From Collinsella sp. An7 (lineage in GTDB: Bacteria > Actinomycetota > Coriobacteriia > Coriobacteriales > Coriobacteriaceae), in contig NZ_NFHP01000005.1 of NCBI RefSeq assembly GCF_002159335.1, positions 178,805 through 242,804 of the forward strand: a DNA stretch of 64,000 nucleotides, in the 5' to 3' direction. The notes under the pieces were generated by a model. The model was not told where the DNA came from. It saw only the letters and a list, made by a program, of their open reading frames with translations, and ran no database searches. The position numbers and the translations under genes are program-made. Of this stretch, positions 26,021 through 33,276 are shown piece by piece; within the stretch, counting starts at the first letter, position 1, and each line of letters starts with the position of its first letter.

Positions 26021-27157
26021 ATGTCCGTATTCAAGCGTGATGACATGCACTCGCTGTATGGAAGCTTCGCTGACGCATATCGCTCCTACCGCGACACATT
26101 CAAGAATGGTCAGTCATCCAGCAGAAACAAGCCGAAAGGCTTCAGGGTACTCGAGGGCGTATCCGACGACGAGTTTTTAGAGGCGCTCAAGGACGCGGTT
26201 TCCGCCTGCTCTGGTGAGAAGAAAGAGATGAGGCTGACAAAGGCTCTCCAGATATACCTCGGATGCCTTTTAGACCCAGACTACCGGGAGAACTTTGGGG
26301 TGAGCACCGAGCGCAACGCCGCTTTGGCAGACTTCAAACCCGAACCTTTCATATCGTTGAAGACTGTCCAAAATATCTTCTACCACCCAAAGACTATGTC
26401 GATCTCAAGCTTCGAGCTTCTGCTGAAATGGCTCGATAAGGAGGCCTTCAAATCATCGAACGAGATTCGTGAGACGGAGATCCGCCTCACGGAACATCAC
26501 CCAGAAGAAAACCGGGCACCCAACACAAGCGATGCGCTAGTTGCTGACGACGGCACGCCCCAGACTGACATAGACCACGAGAGAAAGAAGCTGGTCGCCT
26601 ACGAAAAGCTTCGAGAGCTCATGCTTCGACGCCCGGAGCGGGAAACGTTCGAGAGGGAACTCGCGAAAGAGTACTCCGCAAGGGCGACCGTCGAGGCGAT
26701 CGATCTGCTAGAGGAAGAAGACAGGCGATACCTCCTGCGCACCCTCGCCCTCCTACTCGATGAGTACGCCTATAGGAATGATTCACCGAGCGCTAGGAAA
26801 AGATCCGGCGATGCCGCTCCGGCTCTTGAGAAAAGTATTGTTGCGGCGAAGAATCTTGCCATGAGCCTGTCCAAAACAAACTTCGGAGACGAGGTGAGCG
26901 AGCACGATCTATGTCGCTTGCTGGCAGACCCTGAGAAGGAATACGATTTTAAACTCGCGCTCCGCCAGCGGAAGGCAAAGCCAGAAAGCGAGTTCGACCC
27001 AAATGCAGCCCGCTTCGTCGAAGGCGATGATCTCGAAGAGAACGTAAGGCGAGCGGCCAGTTCCGTAAGCTTCGATGCCCTGGGGCTCCACACGGGCGCG
27101 GAGTGGGATCCATCCACGGTCGCGCTTCTCAATGCGTACACGGAGATTCACGAATAG
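26021..27157 (+). CDS. Unknown protein coupled to the integrase
   Basis: A 378-aa, soluble, charged protein with no family I recognise. It is mostly helical by composition, with a charged middle (DIDHERKKLVAYEKLRELML). No enzyme motif or membrane segment is visible. GAGGAGGGC at the end of int serves as ribosome site, 3 nt between the genes, so both are made from one message. A terminator follows at 27204. A role in control or accuracy of excision is possible from position only. Confidence 0.7.
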   Translation: MSVFKRDDMHSLYGSFADAYRSYRDTFKNGQSSSRNKPKGFRVLEGVSDDEFLEALKDAVSACSGEKKEMRLTKALQIYLGCLLDPDYRENFGVSTERNAALADFKPEPFISLKTVQNIFYHPKTMSISSFELLLKWLDKEAFKSSNEIRETEIRLTEHHPEENRAPNTSDALVADDGTPQTDIDHERKKLVAYEKLRELMLRRPERETFERELAKEYSARATVEAIDLLEEEDRRYLLRTLALLLDEYAYRNDSPSARKRSGDAAPALEKSIVAAKNLAMSLSKTNFGDEVSEHDLCRLLADPEKEYDFKLALRQRKAKPESEFDPNAARFVEGDDLEENVRRAASSVSFDALGLHTGAEWDPSTVALLNAYTEIHE

Positions 27158-27203
27158 AGCCGGGTCTACACAATCTCATCATATATACTCGGGAAAACTT
27201 AGC

Positions 27204-27240
27204 GGCGCAACTGCTCAAAAAGTTGCGCCGTTTTCCTTTT
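27204..27240 (+). terminator. Terminator of the integrase operon
   Basis: GGCGCAACT pairs with AGTTGCGCC around a short A-rich loop, followed by GTTTTCCTTTTC. Confidence 0.85.
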
Positions 27241-27467
27241 CTTCATGTCAAATGACTCCGCATCGAAAAGATCAGAAACCGAACCAACGAGATGATTTCG
27301 TTTTCCCAAAATCAATCAAGTTCTCCTCAAAACCGCAGGTGGACAGGCATATTTGCGCTGGGTATAGTCCATGTTGTCCGGAAGGGCGCGCATGGCGAAC
27401 AGCAGAGAGGACCAGTCTCGAGCTAGAACCATCGTTAGCGCAAAAAGAGGATCGAAAGGAGCAAGAA

Positions 27468-27689
27468 GTGAGCGAAGCAATCAGTACTGACGCCGAAGCC
27501 CGTCTTCCTCTCCCCACCCTTCTGCATCTCCCCCTGCTGCTCGACAGCGATCAGACCGCGGAGCTGCTCAACGTGAGCCCGCGCACCATCACTCGGCTCT
27601 GCAAGAAGGGGAAGATACGCGCCGTCCAAGTGGGCGGACAGTGGAGGGTGAATCGCGACGAGCTGCTTAAGCAGTTCGGGATCGCCTAG
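27468..27689 (+). CDS. Excisionase-like helix-turn-helix protein
   Basis: A 73-aa DNA-binding protein of the MerR-like/excisionase fold. LLDSDQTAELLNVSPRTITR is the helix-turn-helix and KKGKIRAVQVGGQWRVNRD the wing. Such proteins bend DNA to direct excision, and the neighbourhood (integrase unit just upstream) fits. GTG at 27468 is chosen because AAAGGAGC lies 7 nt before and the fold starts there; the frame is open much further upstream, over the terminator. Confidence 0.8.
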   Translation: MSEAISTDAEARLPLPTLLHLPLLLDSDQTAELLNVSPRTITRLCKKGKIRAVQVGGQWRVNRDELLKQFGIA

Positions 27690-27700
27690 GGAGGCACAGG

Positions 27701-27772
27701 ATGAGCCACGGGACGCATGCTCATCGGGGTCGGGGACCGCCACAGCGAAATATAGATAGGGCGGCCCACTGA
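27701..27772 (+). CDS. Possible 23-residue peptide
   Basis: ATG at 27701 follows GGGAGGCACAGG and opens a frame of 23 codons rich in His, Arg and Gly. It is compatible with a leader peptide or chance. Nothing else supports it. Confidence 0.25.
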   Translation: MSHGTHAHRGRGPPQRNIDRAAH

Positions 27773-27833
27773 CCGGCATCAAGGAGCCGCCGAGCCGGTT
27801 CCCGTCACACGCATTAGATAGAGAGGAACAGCT

Positions 27834-28046
27834 ATGGCTATTGTAGCCCATGGCGGCCCCGTCGTGCCGCCTCACCAGGACACCCCCTGGGCTATCACCG
27901 AGACCGAAACCCAGACCGACGGCCTCGGAGCCGGCGCCTACGTCGCGCGCCTCGGGCGCCCCTATGTGGACCGCGAGCGCCAGTACGTCGCAGCTCCGTT
28001 CGACGTCGCCTGCGGCCCGCAGAGGGGCGACTACGATACCGACTGA
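27834..28046 (+). CDS. Small protein of unknown function
   Basis: A 70-aa acidic protein (MAIVAHGGPVVPPHQDTPWA at the start). No domain is recognised. AGAGAGGAACAGCT is a good ribosome site before the ATG at 27834, and codon use fits the element. It lies between the excisionase-like gene and the structured region. Confidence 0.55.
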   Translation: MAIVAHGGPVVPPHQDTPWAITETETQTDGLGAGAYVARLGRPYVDRERQYVAAPFDVACGPQRGDYDTD

Positions 28047-28160
28047 CGCCCGATGACCACCTGCGACTGAACAAGTTGATACAGCCGTGACGAGCTTGAA
28101 CAAGCGAAAAAGGTGGTCAAAAAATCCGGGGGCCTCCCGGTTCTGAACGTGTTATGATAC

Positions 28161-28169
28161 TGATATGAT
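28161..28169 (+). promoter_or_regulatory. Extended -10 promoter in front of the structured leader
   Basis: TGATATGAT is an extended -10 (TGnTATGAT). A second TATGAT lies at 28153. No good -35 is present. Transcription would begin near 28176 and run through the hairpin field into the 28490 gene. Confidence 0.45.
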
Positions 28170-28175
28170 CACTTC

Positions 28176-28489
28176 GCGTGGTCGTTCACATCGCGTCGCC
28201 TCAGACGCCTAGGGTCCAACGCCCTCTACACCTTTCGTCGGCCACCGTGCCGACGCGCGTCGCCCCCGGAGGGCGGATGCGAACTACACCAGCCGCCCCT
28301 TTCGCTTCGGCGGCGGGTCTCCGATCTAAGAGGCCTTCACCTACACCAGAAGCATGAGCCCTCGCCCGACGTTTTCGGGCGCGATTTTCGCGCATGCCTC
28401 CCCACAGGTCTCTTTCGCTTTCGATTCATTTTCAAAAAAAAGAGACCTCCTACACCAGTCACGTTAATTTGAACTGTTAGGAGGCCATC
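28176..28489 (+). other. Hairpin field with CTACACC tags, candidate origin or structured leader
   Basis: About 310 nt without a gene. CTACACC occurs at 28226, 28284, 28341 and 28450, spaced 58, 57 and 109 nt; three copies extend to CTACACCAG. Between them are hairpins: CGTCGG/CCGACG, CGCCC/GGGCG, CCGCC/GGCGG, CGCCCGA/TCGGGCG, GCGCGA/TCGCGC and AGGTCTCTTT/AAAGAGACCT. The layout of single-stranded tags between stems suggests either a replication origin for the nearby helicase or an RNA leader. Confidence 0.5.
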
Positions 28490-28858
28490 ATGGCAGAAGC
28501 CCTGCTCGACGAGGCTGCCGGCGCCGTCGGCACCGTCAAGGTCGAGAACCCGCTCGCGCCGGACGTTACCCCTGAGCCCGTTCCCTACGACTACATCCCA
28601 GCTGGCTGCGACGCCGCGAAGGCGCTCGCCTCGCGCTCGACCATCACCCGGCTGGTGGGCAACGGCCGCGTGCGCGCGGTCCACGTCGGCCCCAATCTCT
28701 ACGTCTGCGCGACGGACCTGCGCGACTACGTGAACGGGCGTAAGAACGGCGTGCGCATCGCCGACGTCTACGAGGACCTTGTCCAGCGCGCGGCGTCCTT
28801 CGCCCCGGCGATGACGCCCGAGCAGCGCCGCGACCTCGTCGCGATCCTGAGCGACTAG
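28490..28858 (+). CDS. Helix-turn-helix DNA-binding protein before the helicase
   Basis: A 122-aa protein. Residues 44-80 (AKALASRSTITRLVGNGRVR, then AVHVGPNLYV) look like the excisionase/MerR-type helix-turn-helix with wing. N-terminal 35 residues are Pro/Val-rich; the C-terminus is helical (MTPEQRRDLVAILSD). TTAGGAGGCCATC precedes the ATG. Placed 17 nt before the helicase gene and right after the hairpin field, it may bind that field as a replication or copy-control protein; this is an inference. Confidence 0.6.
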   Translation: MAEALLDEAAGAVGTVKVENPLAPDVTPEPVPYDYIPAGCDAAKALASRSTITRLVGNGRVRAVHVGPNLYVCATDLRDYVNGRKNGVRIADVYEDLVQRAASFAPAMTPEQRRDLVAILSD

Positions 28859-28875
28859 GGAGGCGGGTGATTCTC

Positions 28876-31800
28876 ATGTCTGACGAGAAGATGACGACGC
28901 CGGAGAGGCCCCCGGAGAAGGAAGAGGCCGCCCCAGCGCCTGCCAGCGCCCTCGGGACGGCCACAACTTCCAACGATGTCACCAACGATATCACCATGCC
29001 GCATGGTGACACGCAACTTATTACCGAAGCGAATATCGACGAAATTCCGGCTCAGGAGGGCGTGGCAGCGCCCGATGGCGGAGCCGGGGACCAGGTCCCC
29101 GTCGCGCCCCCGCGCGTGGTGTCGGTCGACCGCGACCGCCACGCGATGATGTTCGCGCGTTCCCTGCCCGAGCTCAGGCGCGCCGTCGCGAGCCACATCG
29201 CGACGGTCGTCGCGAGGCCGGGCGTGAGGGTCTTCGACGAGCTCATCGGGGCGGAGCCGGGCGAGTTCGGCGGCCCCGACGGCGTGGCGTCCCCCGCTGA
29301 CTTGACGAACAGCCTCGCCCTCGTGGCCTCCGCGTTCACGAGCGAGCTCGAGCGCTGGACCGAGATCTGCAACGACCGGCGGCTCGTGAGCGTCGGGAGC
29401 AACGCCGAGAGGTCCCGCCGCCGCTGGAAGTACGACTACACCGGCCCCAACGGCATCGAGGGCGCCATCATGCTCCTGGGCTGGCACGCCAACCCCGAGA
29501 ACGGCAAGCTCGTCATGGTCGCGGCGCCCACGCAGGGCTCCGACGAGATCTCCGAGGACGCCGCCGCGCAGGGCTACCTCTGGCACTTTGATCCTGAGAC
29601 CCACCGCTGGGAGATGGCCGAGCACGCCGACGGCCCGAACGTGATCGGCTACATCCGCCGTGCCTTCGACGAGCTGTGCTTCGGCAAGGGCGACAGGCAG
29701 TTCAAGGAGTTTCGCGCGTACGTGCGAAACCACGTCGAGGTCGTGAACATCGAGGCCATGATCAAGGCCGGCGAGGTCGATCCGTACCTTTCGATCACGA
29801 ACGAGGGCGCGAAGATCTGGCACCGCAGGACCTTCGGGCTCTTCGACCCGACGGGCGACGTCCGCGAGCTCGCGTACAAAAAGACGGCCTTCGGCGTCCA
29901 CATGGAGGATGACGGCACGGGTCATGCGGTCGTCGTGGACGAGCCGGAGTGGGACTTCCCCGACTCCGAGGGCAACATGCAGCACATCCGCGCGAGCGAG
30001 CTTTTCGCGAACATGTTTGAGGAGCGTGACCGCGAGGACGGCGTTGCCATGGTCTGGCAGGTCCTCGAGCAGTTCGTCAACAGGTCGTTCACGGACCGCA
30101 CGAGCCCCTACCTGTTCGGGCCGGCGGGCGCGGGCAAGTCGTTCATCGTGCGCACGTGCCAGAGCCTCTGCGGCGGCGACTTCGCCGAGCTCTCGCTCGG
30201 CGACTTCGGGAACGACAAGGCCGTGGCGACGATCCCGGGCAAGGCAGCCGTCATTGGCGAGGACAACGCGCCCGACGAGAAGATCAAGGGCACGGGCACG
30301 CGTCGCTTCAAGAACGCCGTCGACCAGGGCACCGTCTCGGTCGACCCGCTCTACGAGACCCGCAAGAAGTTCGTGACCCACGCCTCGTTCATCCAGGCTG
30401 GCAACCAGAGGCCGCGCACGGACGACCGCTCCGGCGCCGTGGCGTCGCGCCTCGTCATCTGCCCGTTTACGAAGAGCTTCTACCAGGACAAGACGCACAA
30501 CGAGCACGTCACCGGCGAACTCCCGGACGACCCCGAATGGAAGCGCTGGGCCACCCAGCAGTCGGCCATCCGCTGCAACGGCCTGTTCGGCCACTACGAC
30601 ATCGAGGGCAACCGCGTCCTCAAGCAAGCCCACGACGAGTTCGTGGACGCCAACGACTACGTGCGCCTGTTCATGCGGCAGTTCGCCGCCGAGCTCGACG
30701 AGGCCGACGTGGACTGCGTGCCGATGCCGGCGCTCCACGAGGCGTTCAAAGACTACTTCCGAGAGAAGATCTCCCAGCGGGGCGCGTCTGCCTCCTTCGA
30801 CGGCGAGTTCAAGCTCTCGCTCGTCCAGATCGCCGACGAGCTGGGCTGGGAGGCCGAGCTGGACGAGCACGGCCAATGGAAGACCTCGACGCTGCGCCGG
30901 GGCTTCTTCGAGCCGGAGCGCCTGCACGGCGTGCTCGCGCGCTACACCACCACGCGCGGCCACGACCGCGACGGCCAGGTCATCTACTCAAACCAGCGGC
31001 TCATGCGCTGGGTGAACGGTCAGGAACTCGCGGGCGACGCCCTGAACGGCTCGAAGGGTCTGCTCCGCCGCTCCGTGCGCGGCGTGCTCTACCGACGCTC
31101 GGCGCTCGAGCGCTACGAGGAGGACGGCGTCACCCCCGCTCAGGCCCACCTCGCCGCGCGCGCCGAGGAGCATGCCCGCCACTGGGCCGACGCCGCCGAC
31201 TCGGGCAAGGAGGCCTACGGGAACTTCGTGCACAGCCTGGTTTTCTGCGGCACCGGCTCTTACGGCCCGGATTTCGGTGACTTCGGCTCCTTCGGCGCCA
31301 ACGGAGACGGTGAGGCCAGGGCCACCTACGGGGAGGCGCTGTCGGAGACCGGCCTGCCCTATCCGGTGCCGACCTACGGTGAGTGGGTCTTGCAGGGATG
31401 TCCCACCGGGGTCGTGCCCGAGGGCGCCTTCTCGTACGGCCACCTGAAGGAGCTGGGGGCCCTCGTCGGCCGCACACGTTCCCGCTTCATCGTCCGCGAC
31501 GACCGCGTCCTTTTCGGGGTTTACCTCCCCGATGACGACCCGGACGGGCTTGACGACCCCGACGACGACCCGACGCCCGGCCCCGGCGCCGCGCCGACCT
31601 CGTCGGACGCCCCCGAGGGCGTGAAAACGCCCGACGAAACCGCAGCTCAGGGCACGTGCGGTGCCTCAGCGCCCGCTGACGGCGCGCACGAGGCCCCCGC
31701 GCCCTCGGACAGGGCCCCGGCCGCGAACGGGCCGTCAGCGCCCGCTGAGGCGCCCGTTTCGGCCGCGCCTGCGACCGTGGAGGGCGGTGACGCGGCCGAG

Positions 31801-32022
31801 GAGGCCCCGGGCGCGCCCGATCCGGGCTACGAGGCGTTTGTTCGCCACGCCGAGGGCGCCGTGGAGCACTCGGGCGGCTACGTCGTCCTCGACGGCGGGC
31901 CCGAGGGCACGACGGTCTGCCGCGAGGTGATCGACGAGGACGAGTGGGCCGCCTATGGGGGGCCGACGAGCCTTCGCGGGACGGTCGTGATCGACGGCGA
32001 GCGCCTGCCGCTGATCGAGTGA
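28876..32022 (+). CDS. Phage/plasmid-type SF3 helicase (DUF5906-like), probable replication protein
   Basis: A 1048-aa protein. Residues 1-75 are disordered. The ATPase core is at about 400-540: Walker A GPAGAGKS (414-421), Walker B-like AVIGEDN, and a sensor-like SFIQAGNQRP, as in superfamily 3 helicases of phage and satellite replication proteins. A primase-like region may precede it (about 170-390), without a clear catalytic motif seen by eye. Residues 880-1000 are an Ala/Pro/Asp-rich linker, then a 50-residue folded tail. Start ATG at 28876; an in-frame GTG at 28867 is too near the GGAGG. It probably unwinds the element origin. Confidence 0.8.
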   Translation: MSDEKMTTPERPPEKEEAAPAPASALGTATTSNDVTNDITMPHGDTQLITEANIDEIPAQEGVAAPDGGAGDQVPVAPPRVVSVDRDRHAMMFARSLPELRRAVASHIATVVARPGVRVFDELIGAEPGEFGGPDGVASPADLTNSLALVASAFTSELERWTEICNDRRLVSVGSNAERSRRRWKYDYTGPNGIEGAIMLLGWHANPENGKLVMVAAPTQGSDEISEDAAAQGYLWHFDPETHRWEMAEHADGPNVIGYIRRAFDELCFGKGDRQFKEFRAYVRNHVEVVNIEAMIKAGEVDPYLSITNEGAKIWHRRTFGLFDPTGDVRELAYKKTAFGVHMEDDGTGHAVVVDEPEWDFPDSEGNMQHIRASELFANMFEERDREDGVAMVWQVLEQFVNRSFTDRTSPYLFGPAGAGKSFIVRTCQSLCGGDFAELSLGDFGNDKAVATIPGKAAVIGEDNAPDEKIKGTGTRRFKNAVDQGTVSVDPLYETRKKFVTHASFIQAGNQRPRTDDRSGAVASRLVICPFTKSFYQDKTHNEHVTGELPDDPEWKRWATQQSAIRCNGLFGHYDIEGNRVLKQAHDEFVDANDYVRLFMRQFAAELDEADVDCVPMPALHEAFKDYFREKISQRGASASFDGEFKLSLVQIADELGWEAELDEHGQWKTSTLRRGFFEPERLHGVLARYTTTRGHDRDGQVIYSNQRLMRWVNGQELAGDALNGSKGLLRRSVRGVLYRRSALERYEEDGVTPAQAHLAARAEEHARHWADAADSGKEAYGNFVHSLVFCGTGSYGPDFGDFGSFGANGDGEARATYGEALSETGLPYPVPTYGEWVLQGCPTGVVPEGAFSYGHLKELGALVGRTRSRFIVRDDRVLFGVYLPDDDPDGLDDPDDDPTPGPGAAPTSSDAPEGVKTPDETAAQGTCGASAPADGAHEAPAPSDRAPAANGPSAPAEAPVSAAPATVEGGDAAEEAPGAPDPGYEAFVRHAEGAVEHSGGYVVLDGGPEGTTVCREVIDEDEWAAYGGPTSLRGTVVIDGERLPLIE

Positions 32023-32221
32023 CGACGACCCCGCAGGCTCTCCCTGCGTGTCGATATGCCCGTGGCCGGGCCTGGGGCGCGCGCTTACGCCCCGGCCCGG
32101 ACTCGGGGAACGTTGGAAGTGGTTGGAAGCTCGCGACAAAGACAAGTCGAGCGCGCAAGCCAACCGGGAGCCCACGGCGGAAAACGCCGCCGCGGGCATT
32201 GGATGAAAGGAATGAAGAGCC

Positions 32222-32530
32222 ATGACTAAGATTCGCAAGGGCCCGATCCTGTCTCTGAGCTCCTGCATGCTGCGTGACCTCCTCGCCACCGGTCGCGACT
32301 TCAGCGACCTCACCTTCATCATCGACGTCGGCGACCCCGCCGACCTGGACGTTGACGAATGGCTGTGGCTGGTGGGCGACGAGCCTCGCGCGCCGCAGTG
32401 CATGCTCGTGATGGCCGAGAGCGAGGCGGAGTTTTGCGCCCGCGCGGCACGAGGCGACGAGGCCGAGGCCGAGAGGCTGCGGCTCGGCCTGAGCAGGGGC
32501 TGCGTGCGCTACGACCTCTCGAAGGCCTGA
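32222..32530 (+). CDS. Unknown small protein
   Basis: A 102-aa acidic protein. No family recognised. TGAAAGGAATGAAGAGCC is a good ribosome site before the ATG at 32222. It sits between the helicase and the relaxase genes, on their strand. Confidence 0.6.
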   Translation: MTKIRKGPILSLSSCMLRDLLATGRDFSDLTFIIDVGDPADLDVDEWLWLVGDEPRAPQCMLVMAESEAEFCARAARGDEAEAERLRLGLSRGCVRYDLSKA

Positions 32531-32581
32531 GCACAGGCCCCGGTGGCCAAGGCAAGCGACGCATTGGAGGGTGAGCGAGAG

Positions 32582-33007
32582 ATGGCCGAGATCAGGATCG
32601 AGGGCGCGGCGGGCGCGAAGCTCGCGCAGATGCTCGAGGCGGCGACGCCCGAGCGCGTGGGCGAGCTGAGCGGCAGGGTCGCCGAGGCCGAAGCGGAGGT
32701 CGAGCTCATGCTCGAGCGCAAGGCGGCCGCCGAGGCGAAGGCGAGGCGGGCCCGCGCCCGCTACGCCGCCGCGGTCAGGGCGCGCGACGAGCTCGCGCTC
32801 GAGCTGGCGATGACCGCGAAGCTCGCCGGCGTCGACCTCGCGGTCGGCTCCGAGCCGGTCCCGGGCGCGTCAGGCGGCCGGGACGCGGCGGGCGGGCCTG
32901 CGGGCGGCGAGGGCGCGGACGAGGCTCCCGCCGAGACCGCGACCGCGCGCCCGCAGGGGGCGGGAGCGCCCGGACCCGTCGTCGGGGACGGGGGCATCCT
33001 GCGCTAG
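32582..33007 (+). CDS. Coiled-coil protein preceding the relaxase
   Basis: A 141-aa protein. Residues 25-90 are a strong coiled coil (GRVAEAEAEVELMLERKAAA and following). The C-terminal 50 residues are Gly/Ala/Pro-rich and disordered. Placement just before the hairpins and MobV gene suggests a mobilization accessory role, as an inference. ATG at 32582 with GGAGGGTGA upstream; an earlier in-frame GTG at 32543 has no ribosome site. Confidence 0.55.
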   Translation: MAEIRIEGAAGAKLAQMLEAATPERVGELSGRVAEAEAEVELMLERKAAAEAKARRARARYAAAVRARDELALELAMTAKLAGVDLAVGSEPVPGASGGRDAAGGPAGGEGADEAPAETATARPQGAGAPGPVVGDGGILR

Positions 33008-33098
33008 GCAGGGTGCCGCCCCGCCCTCGCGGGCGGGCGCACCCGGCCCAGCCGCGACCGGCGAGCGCGCATGCGCGAGGCCGGGCGGCGGCGCAAGC

Positions 33099-33196
33099 GC
33101 GGGGCCGGAGGCCCCGCTCCCCCGAATGGGCCCAAAGGGGTTTTGGCTCCGCCAAAACCACCTTTGGGCGAGTTCCGCCGCTCCGCGTCGGAACTC
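33099..33196. other. Candidate oriT: three hairpins before the relaxase gene
   Basis: Three inverted repeats in 100 nt: GCGGGGCC/GGCCCCGC at 33099-33117; a 17-bp stem, CCCAAAGGGGTTTTGGC at 33131-33147 against 33151-33168 (one bulge); and GAGTTCCG/CGGAACTC at 33170-33196. MobV relaxases nick origins with inverted repeats next to their own gene. The middle stem has a loop of only 3 nt. Nick site not identified. Confidence 0.5.
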
Positions 33197-33276
33197 GGAA
33201 ACCGAGGCCATCAGGCCGCAGGCACACGGCGCGCAGGTTCGCGCCGGATAGATTGACAGAAAGGGGGTGCGCCGAC

